Source of the DNA: Opitutaceae bacterium TAV5
GTDB taxonomy: Bacteria; Verrucomicrobiota; Verrucomicrobiia; Opitutales; Opitutaceae
Assembly (NCBI GenBank): GCA_000242935.3
Contig: CP007053.1
Coordinates: 4,325,001-4,389,000 of the forward strand
Length of the DNA: 64,000 nucleotides
Reading direction: 5' to 3'
The position numbers and the translations under genes were made by a program. Under the pieces are notes generated by a model. That model made no database searches. It was given only the letters and a program-made list of their open reading frames with translations, and was not told where the DNA came from. Of the stretch, positions 16,579 through 25,011 are shown piece after piece. How positions within the stretch are numbered: position 1 is the stretch's first letter; the number at the start of each line of letters is the position of its first letter.

Positions 16579-17595
16579 TTAATTTTTGAGTTTTAAGTCC
16601 GGCGGGCGGCCGCTGATGAGGGCGGTGGGGTTGCGCTCGAGGAAATCGGCGAGGCGGCCGATGGCTTCGGCGGCCTCGCTGAGCCGGGCCAGCGCCTTGC
16701 CCGCCTCGGTGCCGACATGCTGCTGGTTGCCCATGAACTGGCGCAACGTGCCGGAGACGGCGGTGAACTCCTTGATGGCGGAGCGGACGTCGGCGAGCGT
16801 GGCGGAGACATCCTTGCCGAGCGGCCCGGTCTCGTTGCTGATTTCGCCGAGCAGGGTATCGAGCTTGGCGGAGGCGGCGTTGAGGGAAGCGACGGTCTGG
16901 CGCAGTTCGGGGGACTCGGCGAAGGTGCGGATGGAGGTGGCGGTCCGCGTCCATTCCTGGACGAGGGCGGAGGTGTTGGCCTCGTTGAACCGGGTGCGCA
17001 CGTCGGCGATGAGCAGATGGACCTCCTTGCCGATTTCTCCGAACTTGATGTTGCGCACTTCGCGCAGGATGTCGCTGAGGTTGGCCTGGAATTCCGCGAT
17101 GGTGGAGGGGATGGCGGGCACTTCGAGATAAGGCGACTTGAGGCCCTCGTGGAGAGCGGGCGGGTAGGCGGCGGGGTCGAAGAAATCGAGCTCCACGTAA
17201 AGCATGCCGGTGGCGAGGCCGAGAATGCCGAGCTGGGCGCGGAGGCCATCGTTGACGAGCTGCTCGAACTTTTCCCGGGCGCTGATGTCGAGCTCGGTGC
17301 CGCGAGCGGAGGCGACCTTGTCGCGGTTCATTTCGCACGTGACGGCCACGTACGACTGGTAGCCGCCGGGGGAGTGCCGGATCTGGACGTCCGCCACGCG
17401 GCCGACGCGCATGCCGCGGATCTTGACCGGGGAGCCGACATCGAGACCCTGGATCGACTCGTCGAAATAGACGATGAACCGCTCCGGCTTGCGAAAGAAG
17501 CTGAAGCCGCCGAACGAGAGGAGCGCAATGATGCCAAGCGCGATCGCGCCGAGGACAAAGAAGCCGATGATGGCGGGACTGACCTTGGTTTTCAT
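16579..17595 (-). CDS. mlaD: MlaD-like MCE-domain lipid-transport protein
   Basis: This 338-residue periplasmic substrate-binding component of an Mla-type ABC system is anchored by one N-terminal helix (residues about 8-30: PAIIGFFVLGAIALGIIALLSF). The MCE domain follows at 36-115 with 'FIVYFDESIQGLDVGSPVKIRGMRVGRV', the hallmark of the family. A long helical region (about 190-300) with alanine-rich heptads would form a needle or coiled-coil extension. Start 17595 (MKTKVS) is chosen over an upstream Met lacking family similarity. It carries phospholipid or other hydrophobic ligands between membranes together with the MlaF- and MlaE-like genes upstream. Confidence 0.9.
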   Translation of the reverse strand: MKTKVSPAIIGFFVLGAIALGIIALLSFGGFSFFRKPERFIVYFDESIQGLDVGSPVKIRGMRVGRVADVQIRHSPGGYQSYVAVTCEMNRDKVASARGTELDISAREKFEQLVNDGLRAQLGILGLATGMLYVELDFFDPAAYPPALHEGLKSPYLEVPAIPSTIAEFQANLSDILREVRNIKFGEIGKEVHLLIADVRTRFNEANTSALVQEWTRTATSIRTFAESPELRQTVASLNAASAKLDTLLGEISNETGPLGKDVSATLADVRSAIKEFTAVSGTLRQFMGNQQHVGTEAGKALARLSEAAEAIGRLADFLERNPTALISGRPPDLKLKN

Positions 17596-17620
17596 GAGAA
17601 TATCGGATTCGGGACAGCAG

Positions 17621-17752
17621 ATTGACCACAGAGGCACAAAGGCACAAAGTCCAATCCGGGGGAGATGTAAGTAAATTTCGGATACGATTTCATGTCATGA
17701 GGGCGGCTTTCTCCGGTCTGGTTCTTCGTGTCTTTGTGTCTCTGTGGTTAAT
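17621..17752. repeat. Inverted repeat between the MlaF- and MlaD-like genes
   Basis: The left arm (17624-17649) has accacagaggcacaaaggcac words and the right arm (about 17723-17750) the complement (cgtgtctttgtgtctctgtgg). The right arm contains the stop codon of the MlaF-like gene (17748-17750), so the element abuts coding sequence. Confidence 0.88.
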
Positions 17753-18605
17753 CTGTTTGTGCTTCGCCGCGGGTGAGGAACTCGCGGACGTGCGGGTCGG
17801 GGCTTTCGCGGGCGAGGAGGCGCGGGTCGCCGTCGGCGACGATGCCTTGCGTCTCCTTCGCGAGCATGATGATGCGCTCGCCGATGCTCATGATGGAGGC
17901 GAGCTCGTGCGAGATGATCACGCAGGTGGTGCCGAGCGTGTCGCGGATGTTGACGATGAGGTCGTCGAGGTTGCGCGAGGTGATGGGATCGAGGCCGGCG
18001 GAGGGTTCGTCGAAAAACACGATGGCAGGATCGAGTGCGAGGGCGCGGGCGAGGCCGGCGCGTTTTTTCATGCCGCCGCTGATCTCGGCGGGGTAGTAGT
18101 CCTCGTAGCCGGTGAGGCCGACCTGCGAGAGTTTCCAGGTGGAGAGCGCGTGGCGTTCGCGGGCGTCGAGATCGGTGTATTCCTCCAGCGGGAGGCTGAC
18201 GTTTTGCCGGAGGGTGAGGGAGCTCCAGAGCGCGCCGCTCTGGTAGAGGACGCCGAAGGTGCGGAGCAGTTCACGCTGGTGGTGCTCGTCGGCGCGGGCG
18301 AACGATTCGCCGAAGAAAAACACGTCGCCGGCCTGGGGCGGGTTGAGGCCCACGAGGTGGCGCAGGAGCGTGCTCTTGCCGCAGCCGGAACTGCCGCCGA
18401 TGAAGACGATCTCGCCGGAAGCCACGGTGAAGTTGATGTTTTTGAGGATGGGCCGGTCGCCGTAGCCGCAGTCCAGGCCGCGGGCCTCGATGGCGGGCGG
18501 CGCTCCGGCGACGGCCCCCGGGCGCTGCAAGCGGGCGTCCGGCGATGACCGGCTGTCGCTGGCGTCCGGTACCGGTGTCGGGTTGCTGGCTGGCGTGGTG
18601 CTCAT
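17748..18605 (-). CDS. mlaF: MlaF-like ABC transporter ATP-binding protein
   Basis: This 285-residue cytoplasmic ATPase energises the Mla-type lipid transporter. It has Walker A GGSSGCGKST at residues 70-79, an ABC signature 'ISGGMKKRAGLARAL' (the GGMKKR form is typical of MlaF rather than sugar importers), and Walker B 'AIVFFDEPSAGLDP' with the switch His in 'CVIISHEL'. Residues 1-40 are a non-conserved leader. Ordered MlaE, MlaF, MlaD, auxiliary lipoprotein on the minus strand, with 27 bp between it and the permease gene. Confidence 0.92.
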   Translation of the reverse strand: MSTTPASNPTPVPDASDSRSSPDARLQRPGAVAGAPPAIEARGLDCGYGDRPILKNINFTVASGEIVFIGGSSGCGKSTLLRHLVGLNPPQAGDVFFFGESFARADEHHQRELLRTFGVLYQSGALWSSLTLRQNVSLPLEEYTDLDARERHALSTWKLSQVGLTGYEDYYPAEISGGMKKRAGLARALALDPAIVFFDEPSAGLDPITSRNLDDLIVNIRDTLGTTCVIISHELASIMSIGERIIMLAKETQGIVADGDPRLLARESPDPHVREFLTRGEAQTD

Positions 18606-18632
18606 GGCGGGTGTGACGTTGTCCGTTGCGGG

Positions 18633-19817
18633 TTACCAGCCGAGGGCGTTGAAGAGGACGGCGAAGATGGCGTCGGCGACGATGATGAGCAGCATGCCGA
18701 TGACGACGGCGGAGGTGGCGGCGCGGCCCACGCCGGCGGCGCTGCGGTCGGCGTTCATGCCGCGGTGGCAGCCGGAAAGCCCGATGAGGATGCCGAAGCA
18801 GGAGGCCTTGATCAGGCCGGTGCTGATGTCGGAGAGATCGAGAGCGGTGACGGTCTCGTTCCAGTACGCGACGGGCGGGATGTCGAGGACCGCCAGGGCC
18901 ACGCCCATGCCGCCGACGATGCCGAGGGCGTTGGCATAGAGGGCGAGGAGCGGCATCATGGCCGCGAGGGCGACGAGGCGCGGAAGCACGAGAAAATCGA
19001 CGGGGCGGATGCCGAAGGTGCTGAGGGCGTCGATTTCCTCGCCCGCCTTCATGTTGCCGATGGTGGCGGCGAAGGCGGCGCCGGTGCGGCCGGCGAGGAT
19101 GACGCCGGTCATCATCGCGCCCATTTCGCGGGCCATGATGAGAGCCACGGCATCGGCCACATAGATGTCGGCTCCGAACTGCCGCATGAGCACGGCGGAC
19201 TGGTATGCCATGATGACGCCGACGAGAAAACTGATGAGCCCGACGATGGGCAGGGCCATCGCGCCGCACTGCTGCATTTCGTCAAAACAGTCGCCCCAGC
19301 GGAATTTTTTTGGCCGGCGGGCGAGGCGTGCGAAACTGAGGATGCACTCGCCGAGGAAGGTGGAGATGCCGGAGGTCTTCTGGAAGGTGTCGATGGTGGC
19401 GAGGCCGATCGAGGTGAGGAAGTGGTCGCGGCGGTCGCGGGCGGGCCTGGCCTGGGTCGCGGTGGCCAGTTGGCCGGCCAGGTCGATGGCCGCGGCGGGG
19501 AGGGCGGAGATGTCGCACTCGATCTTGCGGCGTTCGCACCAGCACCGGATTTCGTGGGCAAAAAGGAGGAGGGCGCTGTCGAGGCGCTCGAGGTCGTCGG
19601 CGAGTTCCACCTTCACGCGTTGCGGCGGAGGGCTGGCGGAGCAGGCGCAGGCAAAAACGGTTTCGAGGTCGGGCCGGGGGGCGGTTACACGCCAGCGGCC
19701 GCCGAGTTGCACACGCAACAAGTCACCATCGAGCCGGGCTTCGGCGCGGGCGCAGGCCGGATGCGCAGCGACGGTGGAGGCGGAATCTTTCGCAGTAATA
19801 GTAGCGGACTCGGCCAT
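18633..19817 (-). CDS. mlaE: MlaE-like permease with N-terminal STAS-type domain
   Basis: This 394-residue inner-membrane permease is the first gene of the Mla-like operon. Residues about 15-125 look like a STAS domain (the role MlaB plays as a separate protein in enterobacteria), fused to the permease. The MlaE core follows with 'FLGECILSFARLARRPKKFRWGDCFDEM', then 'VGVIMAYQSAVLMRQFGADIYVADAVALIMAREMG', a stretch strongly conserved in this family, and 'GRTGAAFAATIGNMK'. Start 19817 (MAESATI) is preferred; the open frame upstream overlaps the divergent HAD gene region. No separate mlaB is therefore needed. Confidence 0.9.
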   Translation of the reverse strand: MAESATITAKDSASTVAAHPACARAEARLDGDLLRVQLGGRWRVTAPRPDLETVFACACSASPPPQRVKVELADDLERLDSALLLFAHEIRCWCERRKIECDISALPAAAIDLAGQLATATQARPARDRRDHFLTSIGLATIDTFQKTSGISTFLGECILSFARLARRPKKFRWGDCFDEMQQCGAMALPIVGLISFLVGVIMAYQSAVLMRQFGADIYVADAVALIMAREMGAMMTGVILAGRTGAAFAATIGNMKAGEEIDALSTFGIRPVDFLVLPRLVALAAMMPLLALYANALGIVGGMGVALAVLDIPPVAYWNETVTALDLSDISTGLIKASCFGILIGLSGCHRGMNADRSAAGVGRAATSAVVIGMLLIIVADAIFAVLFNALGW

Positions 19818-19908
19818 GATGTTGGCGGCGAAGGTTGTCGGTCCACGGGGCAGAGCAAAGCAAAAAATGCCTGGTCGGTGGCGGCTGCGCCTGCGTAAGA
19901 TGCTGCGC

Positions 19909-20610
19909 ATGCGCTTCCGTACTGTTCTCTTTGATCTCGATGGCACGCTGATCGACCACCTGCCGGCGATCCACCGCGCCTACTCGCATACCCTCCCCCT
20001 GCTCGGCCTGCCGGCACCGACGCTGGCGCAGGTCCGGCGCGCCATCGGCGGCGGGCTCGAAAACGCCATGCGCAACTTCGTGCCGGAGGACCGGCTGGCG
20101 GAGGGGCTGGCCATCTACCGCCCGTTCTGGGACCGCACGATGCTGGAAGGCGCGAATGTGTTGCCGGGCGGACGGGAGTTGCTGGAGGCGCTGACGGCGC
20201 GCGGCGTCACTTGCGCCGTGTTTACCAACAAGCATGGCCCGTCGGCACGGGCCATTTGCGAGCATCTCGGGCTGTCGCCGTTCCTGCGGTTCATCATCGG
20301 CGCGACGGACACACCCTGGCTGAAACCGCAGCCGGAGCTTGCGGCGTATACGCTGGAGCAGTTGCGCAAGCTCGGCGTGCCGGCGGCCGACACCGAACCG
20401 TCGGTGGTGTGCCTGGTCGGCGATTCTCCCTGGGACGTGGAGGCCGCGCGCGCGGCCGGTTTCGCGAGCTTTGTGGTGACCACCGGCACGCATTCGGCGG
20501 AGGAGTTGCGCGCGGCAGGGCCGGACGGCGTTTTCGACGGACTGGAGGCTGTCGGCCGCGGAGCGCTCGGGGTGGCGGCATCGGAGGAAACAGCCACCGC
20601 CGGTTTGTAG
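19909..20610 (+). CDS. HAD-superfamily phosphatase (phosphoglycolate phosphatase-like)
   Basis: This 233-residue cytosolic hydrolase has a HAD motif I DLDGT with nucleophile Asp-9 and Asp-11, a helical cap domain (about 20-85), motif II in 'CAVFTNKHG', the Lys of motif III in 'WLKPQPE', and motif IV 'CLVGDSPWDVEAARAAG'. This layout matches Gph-type phosphoglycolate and related small phosphate ester phosphatases; substrate not determined. ATG 19909 is chosen, and ATG 19900 is three codons upstream and equally possible. It is divergent from the MlaE-like gene. Confidence 0.88.
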   Translation: MRFRTVLFDLDGTLIDHLPAIHRAYSHTLPLLGLPAPTLAQVRRAIGGGLENAMRNFVPEDRLAEGLAIYRPFWDRTMLEGANVLPGGRELLEALTARGVTCAVFTNKHGPSARAICEHLGLSPFLRFIIGATDTPWLKPQPELAAYTLEQLRKLGVPAADTEPSVVCLVGDSPWDVEAARAAGFASFVVTTGTHSAEELRAAGPDGVFDGLEAVGRGALGVAASEETATAGL

Positions 20611-20674
20611 ATGGCTGGAAAAAGGCACAGTTATGCCTCTGCGTGACTGTTCGAATCCCTGATCTCATCTTCCC

Positions 20675-22963
20675 GTGACCGCTTCCCGTCCCGATTCCTC
20701 CGCCTCCCGTCCGGCTCCGGACACGCTCGCGGGCGTGCTCGAACGGATCATTTTTCTCAACGAGGAAAACCACTACACGATCGCCGAGTTTCGCGCGGAC
20801 GGGCGCAGCGGCGCGGATGCGAAAGTCACGATCACCGGCGCGCTCCCCGGCGTGCAGTGCGGCGAGACGCTCCATCTGCGGGGCTCCTGGACACGCCACG
20901 CCCAGCACGGCGACCAGTTCCGCATCGAGTCGTTCACCAGCGAGCTGCCGTCGAGCGTGTATGGCATCCGCAAATACCTCGGCAGCGGCCTCGTCCACGG
21001 CATCGGCAAGACCTACGCCAACAAGATCGTGGACGCTTTCGGCACCGACACCTTCCGCGTGCTCAGCGAGGACTCCGGCCGGCTGCGCGACGTGCCCGGC
21101 ATCGGCAAAAAACGCGCGGGGGCCATCAAAAAGGCGTGGGACGACCAGCGGGCGTTTCGCGAACTCTACATCTTTCTCCAGACCTACGGCGTCACCACCG
21201 GCCAGTGCGTGAAACTGGTCAACCGCTACGGCGCCGAGGCGCGGACGATCCTCATGCAGGAGCCGTACAAGGTCGCCCGCGAGGTGGACGGCATCGGCTT
21301 CAAGACGGCCGACCGCATCGCCATCAACCTCGGCTTCGCCAACGACGCGCCGCCGCGGCTCGACGCCGGCCTGCTCTACGCGATGGACACGCTCCAGGAG
21401 GAGGGCCACACCGCGCTCCGCGAGGCCGATCTGGTCGACTACGCCGCGCCGCTCCTCGAAACCGCCGCCGGGCGGCTGGAGGCGCGGCTCGACGCGCTCG
21501 TCGAGCAGCGCCAGCTCGTGCGCCACTGGCCGCCCGGCGTGGCCGATCCGCTGCCCGGCTCGGCGCTCGTGCAGTTGCCCGTGCTCGACCGCGCGGAGCA
21601 GAAAATCGCCGGCGCGGTCGTGCGCATCGCGAAGGTCGGCAGCGGCCTGCCGCCGATCAGGACCGACGCCGCCGTGCAATGGGCCGAACAAAAAGCCGGT
21701 TTCGAATTCGCCGCGCAGCAGCGCGTCGCGCTGAAAAATGCACTCGTATCGAAGGTGTCGATACTCACCGGAGGTCCGGGAACGGGCAAGACCACGATCC
21801 TGCGCGCGCTCGTCGATATCCTGAAGGCGAAAAAAGTGCGCCTCCACCTCGCCGCGCCCACCGGCCGCGCCGCGCAGCGGCTGGCGGAGACGACGGGCGG
21901 CTTCGCCTCGACGATCCACCGCCTGCTCAAATACGACCCGGCCAAAGGCGGCTTTGTCGCCAACGAACACCAGCCGCTCGCCACCGATTTCCTCGTCGTG
22001 GACGAAGCCTCGATGCTCGACACGCGCCTGGCGGCGGCGCTCTTCCAGGCGGTGCCCTCGCGCGCGCACCTGCTGCTCGTCGGCGACACCGACCAGTTGC
22101 CGAGCGTCGGCGCGGGCAACGTCCTGAAGGACATCATCGCCACGCAGCATGTGCCGGTGACGCGGCTCGACGTCATCTACCGCCAGAAGGGCCAGAGCCA
22201 GATCGTGACGACCGCGCACGCCATCAACTCCGGCGACCCGACGCTGCCGCCGACGGTTTCGGACGTGTCGGCGGTGCAGGCCTGGGGCGACCTCGTGTTC
22301 ATCGCCGCCGACTCGGCCGAGGATTGCCTGCGCAAGGTCACGCAACTGTGCACGGAGTTTGTGCCGCGCGTCCTGAAATGGCCGCATCCGGTCAACGACG
22401 TGCAGGTGCTCGCGCCCATGCACAAGGGCGTGGCAGGCGTGGGCAATTTCAACGCGCAGCTCCAGGCCGCGCTCAACCCCGACGCCCGCGCCCGCGGCGC
22501 CCGTGACACCGGCGGCGTGCGCACGCCGGCCGGCGAACTGCGCGCGGGGGACAAGGTCATCCAGCTCCGCAACAACTACGACAAGAACCTGTTCAACGGC
22601 GACATCGGCGTGGTGACGGCGACCGATGCCGGAGAGGGCACGTTCGACGCCACCTTCGACGGCGAGGCGCACGCCTTCACGCGGGGCGACGCGGGCGATC
22701 TGGCGCTGGCCTATGCGATCTCGATCCACAAGTCGCAGGGCAGCGAATATCCGGTCGTGATCGTGCCACTCCTGAAGGCGCACTTCATGATGCTCCAGCG
22801 CAACCTGCTCTACACGGCGATCACGCGCGGCAAGAAAAAGGTGTACGTCGTCGGCGAGCCCGCGGCCTGGGCGATGGCCGTGCGCAACAACGAGGCCCGT
22901 ACCCGCACCACCCACCTGCGCGAGAAAATCGCCGCCGCGGCCGGAGCGGACGGTATCGCGTGA
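20675..22963 (+). CDS. recD2: RecD2-type helicase (RecD/TraA family)
   Basis: This 762-residue 5'-3' DNA helicase belongs to the RecD2 type that acts without RecBC in repair. The start is GTG at 20675. The N-terminal ~100 residues form an OB-like domain, then helix-hairpin-helix motifs ('IRKYLGSGLVHGIGKTYANKIVDAFG', 'LRDVPGIGKKRAGAIKKAW'). SF1B helicase motifs follow: Walker A GGPGTGKTT near residue 366, 'FLVVDEASMLD' near 444, 'LLVGDTDQLPSVG', and the C-terminal 'AYAISIHKSQGSEYPVVI' and 'LLYTAITRGKKKV'. It is complete and of normal length. It lies 64 bp after the HAD gene. Confidence 0.95.
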   Translation: MTASRPDSSASRPAPDTLAGVLERIIFLNEENHYTIAEFRADGRSGADAKVTITGALPGVQCGETLHLRGSWTRHAQHGDQFRIESFTSELPSSVYGIRKYLGSGLVHGIGKTYANKIVDAFGTDTFRVLSEDSGRLRDVPGIGKKRAGAIKKAWDDQRAFRELYIFLQTYGVTTGQCVKLVNRYGAEARTILMQEPYKVAREVDGIGFKTADRIAINLGFANDAPPRLDAGLLYAMDTLQEEGHTALREADLVDYAAPLLETAAGRLEARLDALVEQRQLVRHWPPGVADPLPGSALVQLPVLDRAEQKIAGAVVRIAKVGSGLPPIRTDAAVQWAEQKAGFEFAAQQRVALKNALVSKVSILTGGPGTGKTTILRALVDILKAKKVRLHLAAPTGRAAQRLAETTGGFASTIHRLLKYDPAKGGFVANEHQPLATDFLVVDEASMLDTRLAAALFQAVPSRAHLLLVGDTDQLPSVGAGNVLKDIIATQHVPVTRLDVIYRQKGQSQIVTTAHAINSGDPTLPPTVSDVSAVQAWGDLVFIAADSAEDCLRKVTQLCTEFVPRVLKWPHPVNDVQVLAPMHKGVAGVGNFNAQLQAALNPDARARGARDTGGVRTPAGELRAGDKVIQLRNNYDKNLFNGDIGVVTATDAGEGTFDATFDGEAHAFTRGDAGDLALAYAISIHKSQGSEYPVVIVPLLKAHFMMLQRNLLYTAITRGKKKVYVVGEPAAWAMAVRNNEARTRTTHLREKIAAAAGADGIA

Positions 22964-23004
22964 CGGCCGGCTGTCGTCAGACAGGACAAACGGCCGGTCA
23001 ACGG

Positions 23005-23787
23005 TCAGCGGCGGCGTTTCCGGAGGAGCAAGCCGGCGGCGCCCGATGCGGCGAGTCCGCCGAGCAGGGGCCACGCGGACGGTTCCGGGATGGTGGAGTT
23101 GGAGGTGATGGTCACGACGAGATCGGCCAGGTAGACACTGTCAGGGGTGCTGAAGATGCTGCCGCTGCCCAGGCCGTTGATCAGGATGCCGCCGCGGGTC
23201 AGGCTGGTGTTGGCCGGCAGGACGAACTGGCCGGTGACAGTGGTCCAGGTGGAACCATCATCGTTGAAACTGAAGATGCTGGCGACCTCCGGGAAGCTGG
23301 CGTTGCCGGCAGAGGTTGCGCTGGTCGCGAACTTCACGCTCCAGTTGTCAGGATTGATTCTGTCGTCGGTGTCGTTGGCCAGAATTTTGAAGCTCCAGGT
23401 TACAGTGATCGATTCATCGGGAACGAGCGAGGTGAAATCGAGATTCATGAGATAGAAGCCGAAGTCGGCAGTCTGGAGTCCCACCGTGTGAATCTCATAG
23501 GCGGTGACGCCTCCGATGACGGTAATGGAATGATCGGAGTCGCTGCTTTGCCCGCGGGCGATGAACATGCCGGCAGGCGTGCTGCCGGGATCGCCGCTGG
23601 GATAGGCCTGATCGAGTGTGTAGTTCCAGCTGGCGGTGTTTGTGGCCAGCGTGCGGGGCGTGGTGAACGTGACCGAATAGTCGCGCGTCTGCGCATGCAG
23701 GGCGGAGGCGGCGGGCAGAAGCCCGGCGAGGAGGAGACAGCATGCTGAAGCGCGCATGCGGCGGACGGATGAGACCGATGTTTTCAT
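23005..23787 (-). CDS. PEP-CTERM-anchored exported protein
   Basis: This 260-residue protein starts at ATG 23787 (MKTSVSS), with a signal peptide to about residue 32 (...LPAASALHAQ). The middle is a beta-rich domain with 'VYLADLVVTI' near its end, of no family I recognise. The C-terminal sorting signal is clear: IPEPSAWPLLGGLAASG followed by LLLRKRRR. As for the other PEP-CTERM protein, an exosortase elsewhere in the genome must process it. It is divergent from the AraC regulator across a 234-bp A+T-rich gap. Confidence 0.82.
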   Translation of the reverse strand: MKTSVSSVRRMRASACCLLLAGLLPAASALHAQTRDYSVTFTTPRTLATNTASWNYTLDQAYPSGDPGSTPAGMFIARGQSSDSDHSITVIGGVTAYEIHTVGLQTADFGFYLMNLDFTSLVPDESITVTWSFKILANDTDDRINPDNWSVKFATSATSAGNASFPEVASIFSFNDDGSTWTTVTGQFVLPANTSLTRGGILINGLGSGSIFSTPDSVYLADLVVTITSNSTIPEPSAWPLLGGLAASGAAGLLLRKRRR

Positions 23788-24021
23788 GAGTTCGTTTTGC
23801 TGACGGTTGCGGGGATGGCGGGCTCCATGGAAAGGCTGTCGGGACAGAGGGGGTTGCCGGTGACGGGCAGCAGGCTGCCGGCGGAACAGGAAAGCATCCG
23901 GAGAAATGAATAGGAATCGATAATTTGATGTATTGTGTAAAAATTTAAGAAAATCGATAAGCAAGAATAAAACTGAGAAACTTAATTGATTCGGCCCGGG
24001 TTTTGGGCATTCTCCGTCTGC

Positions 24022-25011
24022 ATGTCGAAGCGTTCATCCTCGCCTGCCGCGTCCGGTTCGCCCGCCTTTGTCCCGCTCCCGGGCGTGCCCTCCTGGGTGG
24101 GCGGAATCGTGGACATGCCCGATCACTACCACGGCCTGAACTGGTCGAGCGCGGTGATGCCCAACAACTTCCTGTTTTTCGTACGGCAAGGGCCGCACGA
24201 GATGATGCCGATGAGCGTGACGTTCAGCGTGCATCACCGGTACGAACTGGTGGTGGCCTACGCGGGCGAGGGGCGGGTCTGTGTGGAGGACCGGATTTAC
24301 GCCTTGCAGCCGGGGACCGCCCTGCTGCTGCGGCCGGGGGAATTTCACCACTACTTCGGATTTTCGGCCGAGCGGTTTGCGTGGCTGTTTTTTACTTTCG
24401 ATCTGGCGGAAGACTCCGGCCTGACGGAGGCGGCGGGCGTGCCGCGCCACCTGGAAATGACGGATCTCGCGCTGATTTCGGAGACGGGCCGGTCCTGGGT
24501 CGCCGGGCAACGTTCCGGGCGCGCCGTATTCGAGATGGGACTACGCATGGGCCGTCTCCTCGAGGCGATGGCGGAGCGCGCGAACGTGGAGCCGCTCGCG
24601 GAACCGGCCGGCGACGAACGGGAGGCGTGCACGATGTTGCGCACGCTGGCGCATTTTGTGGACCGGAGGATGGACCAGGCGCTGCGTATCGGCGATCTGG
24701 CGGACCATCTCGGCATTTCGGAGAGCAACCTGCGCAAGCTCTTCCGCGAGCGTTTCGGCGTGAGCCTGGGCAGCTACCTGCGGCGTTCGCGGCTGACGCG
24801 GAGCGTGCAGCTCATCCACCGCACGGACATGAGCGTATCGGAGGTGGCGCGTCTCTGCGGTTTCGAATCGATTTTTTCCTTCAGCCAGGCGTTCCGCCGC
24901 GCCATCGGCATGCCGCCCTCCGCCTACCGTCGCCATCTGGCCGAGGGGCGTCCGCCGATCATTCCCGGAACAGTTCCGGAAGCGGACGAGGTTCCTGATT
25001 TTTCCGAATGA
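24022..25011 (+). CDS. AraC-family transcriptional regulator
   Basis: This 329-residue regulator has an N-terminal cupin-type sensing domain (about 40-150: 'HHRYELVVAYAGEGRVCVEDRIYALQPGTALLLRPGEFHHYFGF') and a C-terminal AraC double helix-turn-helix (about 220-320: 'LRIGDLADHLGISESNLRKLFRERFGVSLGSYLRRSRL' and 'MSVSEVARLCGFESIFSFSQAFRRAIGMPPSAYR'). ATG 24022 is the best start; the frame opens at a TTG at 23986. Its last codon overlaps the GH20 gene by four bases (ATGA), so it almost certainly controls that glycosidase in response to a sugar. Confidence 0.92.
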   Translation: MSKRSSSPAASGSPAFVPLPGVPSWVGGIVDMPDHYHGLNWSSAVMPNNFLFFVRQGPHEMMPMSVTFSVHHRYELVVAYAGEGRVCVEDRIYALQPGTALLLRPGEFHHYFGFSAERFAWLFFTFDLAEDSGLTEAAGVPRHLEMTDLALISETGRSWVAGQRSGRAVFEMGLRMGRLLEAMAERANVEPLAEPAGDEREACTMLRTLAHFVDRRMDQALRIGDLADHLGISESNLRKLFRERFGVSLGSYLRRSRLTRSVQLIHRTDMSVSEVARLCGFESIFSFSQAFRRAIGMPPSAYRRHLAEGRPPIIPGTVPEADEVPDFSE

